From contig SLMY01000190.1 of assembly GCA_007133255.1 (NCBI GenBank), forward strand, positions 1 through 14,781: 14,781 nt of DNA, in the 5' to 3' direction. Positions 7,395 to 14,049 of the stretch are shown here, one piece after another (position 1 is the first letter of the stretch; each line of letters opens with the position of its first letter). The stretch comes from Clostridiales bacterium (lineage in GTDB: Bacteria > Bacillota > Clostridia > Saccharofermentanales > UBA5734). The translations under genes were made by a program, and so were the position numbers. Under the pieces are notes generated by a model. It searched no databases. It was given only the letters and a program-made list of their open reading frames with translations, and was not told where the DNA came from.

Positions 7395-8708
7395 ATGAAA
7401 CAGGAACTGAAAGCCATACAAGATCAGTTTGAGCAAGGGACAATCAAGCAGCAGCATCTGGAACGCATTATATTTGAGAAAGTATATGACAGTGACCCTG
7501 ATCAAGTTAAGCAGGCATGTAAAGACGCGGCGCAGCTGCGCTGCGAGACGATTGAAAAGAAGTCAGGTGTCAGTCTGGAACAGATCAAGCGGTCATCCAG
7601 CGACAACAGTATGCTCATTGAAGGTAAGACCATTTTATCGGGTATAGAGATGAAAGTAGGAGGCGCGGTTCTGCCAATGGGCATAGCCGGGCCTGTCAAA
7701 ATAAAGGGAGAACATGCGCAGGGCGATTTTTATATACCGCTCGCGACGAATGAAGCAGCGCTTGTAGCAGGCGTACAGCGCGGTATTAAAGCGATTAACC
7801 TGGCGGGCGGAATCAAGTCCCTGGTGCATTATGACGGCATGTCACGCGCGCCGTTGATAGAAGCGCCAGATATCTTTGAGGCGGCGAAATTCTGCAAAGA
7901 ACTGAACGAAAAACAAAGTGAATATATCGCGGATCTTGACCGCTTTGCCCGAGATCCATTTGTCAGGCTCGAGCAGATCACGCCCTATCAGCTGGGCGTC
8001 AAAGTCTTCCTGCGCATGCAGTTCAAGACAGGTGACGCGATGGGAATGAACGGCGTGACAAAAGCGTCTGCTGATATTACGCGCGAACTGCTGAACCGTA
8101 TGCCCGACTGGGGCCTGATCACGATCAGCAGCAATCTGTGTACAGATAAAAAGGCGGCGCATATTAATGTACTCAACGGCCGTGGCAAATCAGTTGAGAC
8201 AGAAGTGTTCCTGTCTGAAGACGTGCTTAAGCAGGTTTTTAAATCAGGGGTTCAAAGCAGAAGTGTAGAAAAAGTAGTCTTTCACAAATGTTATCTCGGC
8301 TCAGCGCTGAGCGGGACCATATCCGGGTTCAATGTCAACGCGGCCAACGCGCTGGCAGCGTTTTTCGCCGCGACAGGCCAGGACATGGCCCATGTGATCA
8401 GTTCATCGAGCTGTTTTATCCAGGCAGACGCTGTTGAAGGCGGCTTAAGGTTTACGGCATCCATGCCGTCACTGGAAGTCGCGACCATCGGCGGCGGAAC
8501 GATGTATGGTACAGCCAAAGAAGCGCTCAACCTGATCGGCTGCGGTGGCTTTGGCACAAGTGTGGATGATAATGACAATGTGATGCGGCTGGCGGAAATA
8601 GCAGCCGTGGCAGTCACCGCTCTTGATCTGAACACAGCCTGTGCCCAGGCAGCCGGCTATGAAATGGCCGACTCACATGTGCGTCTGGCAAGAGGAGAAA
8701 AAGATTAA
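7395..8708 (+). CDS. mvaA: 3-hydroxy-3-methylglutaryl-CoA reductase, class I-like
   Basis: A 437-residue soluble HMG-CoA reductase linking HMG-CoA and mevalonate with NAD(P)H. The catalytic set is complete: E120 in ATNEAALVAG, K252 in CTDKKAAHIN, D330 in ATGQDMAH and H428 near the C-terminus in ADSHVRLAR. Other signatures are GIAGPVKI, DGMSRAPL, GDAMGMNGVTKA, NGRGKSV and MPSLEVATIGGGT. These match the class I (archaeal/eukaryotic) type, normally NADPH-linked, rather than the class II enzymes of lactic acid bacteria and P. mevalonii. No membrane anchor is present. The start follows GGGAGGA at 7384-7390. Next to HMG-CoA lyase, the simplest reading is mevalonate oxidation to HMG-CoA and then cleavage, but a biosynthetic direction cannot be excluded. 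No other mevalonate pathway gene is in view. Confidence 0.92.
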   Translation: MKQELKAIQDQFEQGTIKQQHLERIIFEKVYDSDPDQVKQACKDAAQLRCETIEKKSGVSLEQIKRSSSDNSMLIEGKTILSGIEMKVGGAVLPMGIAGPVKIKGEHAQGDFYIPLATNEAALVAGVQRGIKAINLAGGIKSLVHYDGMSRAPLIEAPDIFEAAKFCKELNEKQSEYIADLDRFARDPFVRLEQITPYQLGVKVFLRMQFKTGDAMGMNGVTKASADITRELLNRMPDWGLITISSNLCTDKKAAHINVLNGRGKSVETEVFLSEDVLKQVFKSGVQSRSVEKVVFHKCYLGSALSGTISGFNVNAANALAAFFAATGQDMAHVISSSSCFIQADAVEGGLRFTASMPSLEVATIGGGTMYGTAKEALNLIGCGGFGTSVDDNDNVMRLAEIAAVAVTALDLNTACAQAAGYEMADSHVRLARGEKD

Positions 8709-8817
8709 CCGACTCAGGATAGCGCCTGTCAGAAGTAAAATAGAAAACTGACCGGATCACGAGTTGTTATGAAGATAAAACAACAATGACAAACAGTCAA
8801 AAGAAAGGATGTGTCAG

Positions 8818-9846
8818 ATGAAAGCGATTAGAAAACTTGAAAAAGGAGTAGGCGCTGAATATGTTGACCTTCCAACACCTGAAATAGCAGCTGACGAAGT
8901 ACTGGTGAAGGTTGAAGCGACAGCTCTTTGTAAATCGGATGTGGATGTTTATAACTGGACTCCCGTTGTCCAGGGATTAACACTGCCTTTGCCGATTACA
9001 ATGGGTCACGAGTTCATGGGTGAGGTTGTAGAAACCGGCGCCTATGTAAAAGGATTAGCGGCAGGTGACCGGGTTGTGGGTGAAACCCATATCCCCTGTA
9101 ATCATTGCCATGTATGCCTGGCCGGGCATCCACACATTTGCGCCAATAATATGGGTGTGATTGGCCGAAATATCGATGGCTCCTTCGCGGAATATATCAA
9201 AATTCCTGAAATCGCCGCGATTAAAATGGATCTGCCTGCTGAGCAGGGCGCTGTTATGGAGCCCATGGCGACAGCGCTGCATGGTTTGACAAAAGGAGAA
9301 GTGTCCGGTAAGACAATAGCCGTTCTTGGCTGCGGTACAATCGGATTAATGAGCATCGAGCTCGCGAAAATAATGGGCGCGGCAAAAGTGATCGCGCTGA
9401 GCACAACAGACGAAAAACTGGCAAAAGCCAGTCAGCTGGGTGCTGACCGGGTTGTAAACGGCAAAACTGAAGATCTGGTGGAAGTGATTATGGAAGAAAC
9501 CAAAGGCCAGGGAGTTGATCTGGCTTTAGAGTATACCGGCAGCCAGACAGTGATCAACCAGATGATCCTTTCTATGCGAACGGCCGGAACATGCGTCATG
9601 ATCGGTATGATCGATAAACCGCTGACGCTGGAGAATTATATGCTGAAGGCAGTCTATAAGGAACTGGTGATCACAGGTATCTTTGGCAGACGCATTTATC
9701 AGACATGGGAACTGCTCAAAGCGATCCTGGAAACAGGCAGAATAGATGTTAGCCAGTACGTCTGTGATACATTCGCGCTGGCTGATTTTGAGAAAGCCAT
9801 TAAGGCCAGCAAATCAGTTCCAGGACGGATCATCTTAAAGCCGTGA
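8818..9846 (+). CDS. Zinc-dependent medium-chain alcohol/polyol dehydrogenase
   Basis: A 342-residue MDR dehydrogenase of the sorbitol/threonine/galactitol-1-phosphate dehydrogenase type. Catalytic zinc residues are C38 (TALCKSDV), H64-E65 (MGHEFMG) and E148 (VMEPMA); the structural zinc lobe has C94, C97, C100 and C108. The nucleotide motif GCGTIG spans 171-176. After beta-2 the sequence is VIALSTTDEK, with Ser where NAD-type relatives carry Asp, hinting at NADP or relaxed cofactor use. An ATG occurs at 8809, but it lies inside the AAAGGA site (8804-8809), so 8818 is the true start. It follows the HMG-CoA reductase gene after 109 bases. It probably oxidises a secondary alcohol of a sugar or polyol intermediate. 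The family is confident; the substrate is open. Confidence 0.92.
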   Translation: MKAIRKLEKGVGAEYVDLPTPEIAADEVLVKVEATALCKSDVDVYNWTPVVQGLTLPLPITMGHEFMGEVVETGAYVKGLAAGDRVVGETHIPCNHCHVCLAGHPHICANNMGVIGRNIDGSFAEYIKIPEIAAIKMDLPAEQGAVMEPMATALHGLTKGEVSGKTIAVLGCGTIGLMSIELAKIMGAAKVIALSTTDEKLAKASQLGADRVVNGKTEDLVEVIMEETKGQGVDLALEYTGSQTVINQMILSMRTAGTCVMIGMIDKPLTLENYMLKAVYKELVITGIFGRRIYQTWELLKAILETGRIDVSQYVCDTFALADFEKAIKASKSVPGRIILKP

Positions 9847-9894
9847 CCGTATCGATATAATCTAGTAAGAATAGGACAGGCCGCGATGGTCGCA

Positions 9895-9924
9895 TTGTAT
9901 CAGGATAGATTATTCAGGTATACT
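9895..9924 (+). promoter_or_regulatory. Putative sigma-A-type promoter in the 263-base gap
   Basis: A -35 box TTGTAT (9895-9900), an 18-base spacer and a -10 box TATACT (9919-9924) form a plausible housekeeping promoter. It would start transcription near 9931 and give a leader of about 180 bases before the xylose-isomerase-like gene at 10110. The rest of the gap (9847-10109) holds no convincing gene; it contains only a short TTG-initiated frame of 25 codons (9960-10037). This promoter could make the last three + strand genes a separate unit. Confidence 0.45.
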
Positions 9925-10109
9925 ATGAGATATGGAAGATCTGTGAGGATGGTGATTGCTTGAACAGGCTAGTCCAATATTTAAGCAGCATGCAAACTCA
10001 AGGCCTGCTGATACGTCAGTCGTTTGAAAAGATGTGATAGTCAGACTTTAGATAGACGCGGCAGATACATGTTTTCAGCAGGGCAATAAAACGTTGTGAG
10101 GTGACAAAC

Positions 10110-11021
10110 ATGAACGAATCAATTTACAAGTATTTTGATGTAGGTATCGTATCCTTTATGGCGTATCCGTCAATTATAAAAGGCGACAGCGATGATCTGG
10201 TGTCAACAATCAGAAAAATCGCTGTGGATGACTATTTCAGCGCCATAGAACTGACCTGGATCAAAGATGACCAGAAGCGAAAGCAAGTGGCGGATATGAT
10301 CCGGTCTTCTCATCTTAAACCCTGTTATGGCGCGCAGCCGCGGCTGCTGACCACGGGTATGAATCCGAACGATCTGGAGGAAGCCAAACGCCAGGCAGCC
10401 GAACAGACCCTGCTGGAAGCTATAGATGAGGCAGAGGAACTGGGCTGCGGCGGCATCGCGTTTTTAAGCGGCAAATGGGAAGAAAAAACGAAAGACCAGG
10501 CTTATGACCAGCTGATGAAGACAACACTTAATCTTTGCGCCTACGCGAAAAAGAAAAACATGCTGGTGGAGCTAGAGGTATTTGACTATGATATCGCGAA
10601 AAAAGCGCTGATTGGGCCTGCCTCTTATGCGGCGAAATTCGCTGCTGACGTGCGTGAGCAAACAGATAATTTCGGACTGCTGATTGATTTATCGCATATA
10701 CCGATGACGTATGAGACCAATGAGTATGTGGTCAGAACGCTGCGGCCTTATCTGACCCATTTCCATATAGGAAACACGGTTGTCTCTTCACCGGAAGATG
10801 AAGGCTATGGTGATGAGCATCAGCGCTTTGGTTTCCCGAACAGCTCGAATGATGTCAATCAGGTACTCGATTTCCTGCGTGTTCTGAAAAATGAAGGTTT
10901 TTTCAAAGAAGAAAATCCGTACGTGTTATCATTTGAAGTAAAACCCTGGCAAGCGGAAGATCCCGAGCTGGTTATCGCCAACGCAAAACGGGTGCTGAAC
11001 CGTGCCTGGGCGCTTTTGTAA
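10110..11021 (+). CDS. Second sugar phosphate isomerase/epimerase-like TIM barrel
   Basis: A 303-residue TIM barrel of the xylose-isomerase-like superfamily, longer than and only distantly like the one at 3105. Metal ligands can be read as E156 (or E154) in LVELEVFDYD, D193 with H196 in LIDLSHIP, H219 in THFHIGN and E276 in LSFEVKPW. A GTG at 10101 is in frame, but it overlaps the GAGGTG ribosome binding site (10098-10103), so ATG 10110 is chosen. The fold serves isomerases, epimerases and the 3-keto-glycoside-cleaving subunit DgpC. It lies downstream of the 263-base gap and its promoter, and upstream of the D-2-hydroxyacid dehydrogenase and Gfo/Idh/MocA genes, suggesting shared work on an oxidised sugar. 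The exact reaction is unknown. Confidence 0.85.
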   Translation: MNESIYKYFDVGIVSFMAYPSIIKGDSDDLVSTIRKIAVDDYFSAIELTWIKDDQKRKQVADMIRSSHLKPCYGAQPRLLTTGMNPNDLEEAKRQAAEQTLLEAIDEAEELGCGGIAFLSGKWEEKTKDQAYDQLMKTTLNLCAYAKKKNMLVELEVFDYDIAKKALIGPASYAAKFAADVREQTDNFGLLIDLSHIPMTYETNEYVVRTLRPYLTHFHIGNTVVSSPEDEGYGDEHQRFGFPNSSNDVNQVLDFLRVLKNEGFFKEENPYVLSFEVKPWQAEDPELVIANAKRVLNRAWALL

Positions 11022-11046
11022 ACCGAATTTACAGGTCAATAAGCAC

Positions 11047-11080
11047 ATAGCCCGGTACCGGCAGACGCGTATCGGGCTAT
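11047..11080 (+). repeat. Perfectly pairing hairpin upstream of the D-2-hydroxyacid dehydrogenase
   Basis: ATAGCCCGGTAC (11047-11058) pairs with GTATCGGGCTAT (11069-11080), twelve pairs with one G-T wobble, around a 10-base loop. It starts 26 bases after the stop codon of the xylose-isomerase-like gene and ends 29 bases before the next start. The following sequence is CAACAGATGA, so there is no U-tract. It may act as an mRNA processing or stability element, or as a palindromic operator. Confidence 0.7.
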
Positions 11081-11109
11081 CAACAGATGATACGAGAGGT
11101 GGAAAAGAC

Positions 11110-12066
11110 ATGAAGATTGTGATACTGGATGGTTATACCCTTAATCCTGGTGATCTGAGCTGGGAGGGGTTTGAGAGCCTGGGAACGGTAGAAGTTTATG
11201 ACCGTACGCCAGCCGATCAGATAACGAAGCGGATAGGCGACGCAGATGTTGTGATTACCAATAAAGTTCCGATTACCAAAGAGACCCTGTCAGCTTGTCC
11301 GCATATCAAATACATGGGTGTCCTGGCAACCGGCTACAATGTGATTGATGTTGAAGCCGCAAAGAAAAAAGGGGTTATTGTAACCAATATCCCAACCTAT
11401 GGTACAGACGCGGTCGCTCAGTTCGCGATTGGCTTGCTGCTGGAAATCTGCCATCATATAGGTGCCCATTCAGACTCGGTTAAAGCATTGGAATGGACCA
11501 ATAATGATGACTGGTGTTACTGGAACTATCCGTTGATAGAGCTGGCAGGCAAAACGATGGGTATCATCGGTTATGGCCGGATTGGTCAGAGAACAGGCCA
11601 GATCGCGCAGGCACTGGGCATGAATGTGCTGGCGGTCGATAAATTTCAAATGAAGGAACTAGAATGTGATACGATGCGCTATGTTGAGCTGGATGAGCTT
11701 TACAAAAACGCTGATGTCATCGCCCTTCACTGCCCGCTTTTCCCAGACACAGAGGGAATGATCTCGAAGGCAAGCATCGCCAGGATGAAAGATGGTGTGA
11801 TCATCATCAATAACTCACGCGGGCCGTTGATTGTCGAGCAGGATCTGGCCGAGGCGCTGAATAGCGGCAAAGTGTACGCAGCTGGACTGGATGTCGCTTC
11901 TGCTGAGCCGATTCAGGCAGATAACCCGCTCTTAAAAGCTAAGAACTGTATTATTACACCGCATATATCCTGGGCGCCCAAAGAGTCACGGCAGCGGCTG
12001 ATGGATATTGCGGTTCATAACCTGAAAGCATTCAACGAGGGCAAACCCGTTAATACGGTCAGTTAG
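11110..12066 (+). CDS. D-2-hydroxyacid dehydrogenase (glycerate dehydrogenase/hydroxypyruvate reductase type)
   Basis: A 318-residue member of the D-isomer-specific 2-hydroxyacid dehydrogenases. The frame is open further upstream (an ATG at 11002 inside the preceding gene), but GAGAGGTGG just before 11110 and the family-typical start MKIVILDGYT fix the start. The NAD-binding motif GIIGYGRIG is at 151-159, with an acid after beta-2 (AVDKFQ, D177), indicating NAD. The catalytic triad is R237 (NNSRGPLI), E266 (ASAEPI) and H285 (TPHISWAP). The overall sequence resembles Firmicutes enzymes annotated as glycerate dehydrogenases that reduce hydroxypyruvate or glyoxylate. Here it could handle a 2-keto or 2-hydroxy acid formed from the sugar by its neighbours. 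The fold and residues are certain; the substrate is inferred. Confidence 0.93.
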   Translation: MKIVILDGYTLNPGDLSWEGFESLGTVEVYDRTPADQITKRIGDADVVITNKVPITKETLSACPHIKYMGVLATGYNVIDVEAAKKKGVIVTNIPTYGTDAVAQFAIGLLLEICHHIGAHSDSVKALEWTNNDDWCYWNYPLIELAGKTMGIIGYGRIGQRTGQIAQALGMNVLAVDKFQMKELECDTMRYVELDELYKNADVIALHCPLFPDTEGMISKASIARMKDGVIIINNSRGPLIVEQDLAEALNSGKVYAAGLDVASAEPIQADNPLLKAKNCIITPHISWAPKESRQRLMDIAVHNLKAFNEGKPVNTVS

Positions 12067-12152
12067 ATATTCATGAGGGTTTTCTAGAACAGATTTTTAA
12101 CTCAACAGCCCAATTATTTTTAACTGGGTTATAAATGCAGAGGAGGTATCCA

Positions 12153-13163
12153 ATGATCAAGTTCGCGATAATCGGTGCAGGTGGAATAGCGGTTCAGCAT
12201 GCAGAAGCTTTAAGCAAACTGGAGAATACCATCATTGAAGCCGTTATAGATACTGATCAGGAGAAAGCAAAAGCAATGGCAGCTAAATATGGCGGCCAGG
12301 CTTATAAAAGTCTTGAAGATTGCTATAAAAAAGTAGACGCGGTCAGTATTCTGACACCGCCGTCAACACATCGTCAGCTTTGTTTGAACGCGATTGCGCT
12401 TGATAAACCCATCATATGCGAGAAACCTTTATCTATATCTGTTGAAGACGCACAAGCGATCGCTGATGGGGCTGAGCAGAAAAACAGCTTGTTTATGACA
12501 GCTTTCAATATGCGGTTTCGCAAAAGTTATCGCCGGCTTAAAGACACGATATCATCTGGTACGATTGGCGATCCTATTAATTACTGGTGTCAGCGTCTGG
12601 GACTGGGCGCGGGTGGCACCGGTGGCTGGAAAGGCTATAACTGGCGGACAGATCCAAGTTTGCTGTGCGGTATGACTATTGAATCACTTTCACATGATAT
12701 TGATATGATTCGCTGGATGGCGGGTGAGATTGAGTCGGTTAAAGCCTATACAAATGAGTCGATTACCGAACTTCCTGGCTTTGATGATAACGCCAATGTT
12801 GTGATGAAACTAAAAAATGGCGCGATTGCCTCGATTCATGCCAGCTGGTCGAGTCATATTGGCCTGAATGCCAGAGGGATGATTGGCAGCGAAGGAACAG
12901 CGATTGTTGAAGGTCACAGTATCTGGCACACTGATCGTTTCAGATTTAAAACAGCTGACATGGAATATGAGCAGATGGAAATGATTGAAGATAAGCTGGA
13001 CGCTCTCTCCTACCTGGAGGAAGTCAGACATTTCGTGTCTTGTGTTGAGAAAGATCAGCAGCCGCAAACAACGGCCAGAGATGGACTGATGACTGTGAAA
13101 ATATCGCAGGCGATTTTGTCATCAGCCAAAACCAATGAGACCGTTATGATTAACGCGGGCTGA
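12153..13163 (+). CDS. Gfo/Idh/MocA family oxidoreductase
   Basis: A 336-residue protein with an N-terminal Rossmann domain (IIGAGGIA, 6-13; acid D33 after beta-2, VIDTDQ, consistent with NAD) and the family motif CEKPLS with catalytic K91. The C-terminal sheet domain has LSHDIDMIRW with H181 as the probable catalytic histidine. The family oxidises sugar or inositol hydroxyls (as in inositol 2-dehydrogenase and the 3-dehydrogenases of glycoside C-deglycosylation) or rearranges sugars via a transient keto group. AGGAGG before 12153 selects this start over ATG 12135. It is the last gene of the + strand cluster and converges on the rhomboid-fold gene with an 18-base gap. Together with the two xylose-isomerase-like barrels it resembles a keto-sugar pathway. 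Confidence 0.93.
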   Translation: MIKFAIIGAGGIAVQHAEALSKLENTIIEAVIDTDQEKAKAMAAKYGGQAYKSLEDCYKKVDAVSILTPPSTHRQLCLNAIALDKPIICEKPLSISVEDAQAIADGAEQKNSLFMTAFNMRFRKSYRRLKDTISSGTIGDPINYWCQRLGLGAGGTGGWKGYNWRTDPSLLCGMTIESLSHDIDMIRWMAGEIESVKAYTNESITELPGFDDNANVVMKLKNGAIASIHASWSSHIGLNARGMIGSEGTAIVEGHSIWHTDRFRFKTADMEYEQMEMIEDKLDALSYLEEVRHFVSCVEKDQQPQTTARDGLMTVKISQAILSSAKTNETVMINAG

Positions 13164-13181
13164 ATGAGTTATTCAAACTGA

Positions 13182-13817
13182 TCATCTGAAATAGTTTTTC
13201 CACTCACGTCTTTTTCGCGTGTTTCCAATTTGTCTGCGAACATCATTCTGGAAAAACAAAATAATGTTCGCTACCGAGACCAGCAGCGCGAGCCGCTGAG
13301 GCCAGCCGGAACTAATCAGTAAATAGGCGAAATAAGCCGCGTTCAAATATCCAAGCCATTTAACTTTAACGGGCAATACAAAAAACAGGCGTATTTGAAC
13401 TTCTGGAAATAAAATCGCGAAAGCGAAGAATAAAGACATATTCAGATAGTGATTGGTCGCGAAACCGGTAATCAGGCCGGCGATGATGGTGCCAAGAATG
13501 CCAATCAGATAGAAGAGGTTGAATTTAGCTACGCCCCATTCGCGTTCCAGAGCCTCACCAATCATGTAATAAAAATATAAAACAAAAACAATAAACAGCG
13601 GACTGGCGCTGATCGGGATAAAAATGAATGAGATCAGCCGCCAGATCTGCCCGCTGTAAATAGCGGGTCTGCTGAACCATAAATAACTTCTGAACTGGCC
13701 CATAAAAAACAGGTCCATTAAGAAGACAGCGCCCATGCAGATCACCAGATATTTCATCAGGCTCGGGATCGCGAATCTTCTTAGTTTATTAGCGAGTACA
13801 TCATACCATCTATTCAT
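13182..13817 (-). CDS. Rhomboid-fold membrane protein lacking protease residues
   Basis: A 211-residue polytopic protein with about six hydrophobic segments (roughly 21-40, 57-72, 73-90, 98-118, 123-138, 156-190). It shows rhomboid/derlin-type features: GQIWRLISF with the W59-R60 pair, GEALEREWG after the second or third helix, and RLFFVLPVKVKWLGY. The serine-protease motif GxSG is absent; the region reads GFATNHYLNMSLFF, and H123 is the only histidine in the protein, so a Ser-His dyad in the usual helices is impossible. It is best called a pseudo-rhomboid of unknown role. The start at 13817 has an excellent AAGGAAGG site; longer in-frame versions up to 13937 lack one. The gene has its own extended -10 promoter and converges with the Gfo/Idh/MocA gene. 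Confidence 0.82.
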   Translation of the reverse strand: MNRWYDVLANKLRRFAIPSLMKYLVICMGAVFLMDLFFMGQFRSYLWFSRPAIYSGQIWRLISFIFIPISASPLFIVFVLYFYYMIGEALEREWGVAKFNLFYLIGILGTIIAGLITGFATNHYLNMSLFFAFAILFPEVQIRLFFVLPVKVKWLGYLNAAYFAYLLISSGWPQRLALLVSVANIILFFQNDVRRQIGNTRKRREWKNYFR

Positions 13818-13827
13818 GATACCTTCC

Positions 13828-13861
13828 TTTGTCTCATTGTTTTTTTGTCTCATTGTTTTTT
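13828..13861 (-). repeat. Two tandem copies of a 16-base unit in the pseudo-rhomboid leader
   Basis: On the + strand TTTGTCTCATTGTTTT occurs twice with period 16. In the - strand transcript each copy contains ACAATGAGACAAA. The repeat sits immediately before the AAGGAAGG ribosome binding site. The copy nearer the gene provides an ATG for a 7-codon frame whose TGA overlaps the true ATG (ATGA). Confidence 0.8.
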
Positions 13862-13887
13862 CACGCAAGTAAAAATCAACTGCCACT

Positions 13888-13896
13888 ATTCTAACA
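13888..13896 (-). promoter_or_regulatory. Putative extended -10 promoter for the pseudo-rhomboid gene
   Basis: Read on the - strand, TGTTAGAAT is a TGn extended -10 element (TAGAAT at 13893-13888). No good -35 box lies 17-18 bases upstream, which is typical of extended -10 promoters. Transcription would begin near 13881 and give a leader of about 65 bases that includes the tandem repeat. Confidence 0.45.
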
Positions 13897-13994
13897 TATT
13901 TTACACATATCTGACGCGAACATGACGGCTCAAACATTTTGAATAGTTGAATGCTGGCTCGCTTTCGATCACAATGATTGTTGCTTCCCTATTT

Positions 13995-14008
13995 AAAGGA
14001 TATCCTTT
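13995..14008. repeat. Perfect 14-base palindrome AAAGGATATCCTTT
   Basis: The palindrome lies in the 232-base gap (13818-14049), about 40 bases after the stop codon of the membrane protein at 14050. On the + strand two further Ts follow the right arm. A loop-less 7-bp stem makes a poor terminator, so a DNA-binding site is equally possible. The rest of the gap shows nothing beyond the promoter and tandem repeat. Confidence 0.4.
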
Positions 14009-14049
14009 TTCAGGAAATCAAGTAAAGAGCATATCTATGTTTTCATCAG

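Noticed and set aside
7395..8708. Part of the isoprenoid mevalonate pathway operon
   Set aside because: No HMG-CoA synthase, mevalonate kinase, phosphomevalonate kinase or decarboxylase is nearby, and the partner gene is HMG-CoA lyase, which drains HMG-CoA. Not fully excluded.
11002..11109. 36-residue N-terminal extension of the D-2-hydroxyacid dehydrogenase
   Set aside because: The extension overlaps the preceding gene, runs through the hairpin, has no ribosome binding site and is absent from the family; the start at 11110 has all the expected signals.
12107..12130. Weak hairpin before the Gfo/Idh/MocA gene (AGCCCAATTA / TAACTGGGTT)
   Set aside because: It has one mismatch and one wobble, a four-base loop and no T-run after it; too weak to call a terminator.
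2621..13163. Myo-inositol catabolic operon
   Set aside because: A Gfo/Idh/MocA enzyme, two xylose-isomerase-like barrels and a cupin recall iol genes, but no IolC kinase, IolD hydrolase or IolJ aldolase is present, and GH2 and HMG-CoA enzymes do not belong to that pathway.
13818..13937. 40-residue N-terminal extension of the pseudo-rhomboid
   Set aside because: It would be translated from the promoter and tandem repeat region and has no ribosome binding site; AAGGAAGG points to 13817.
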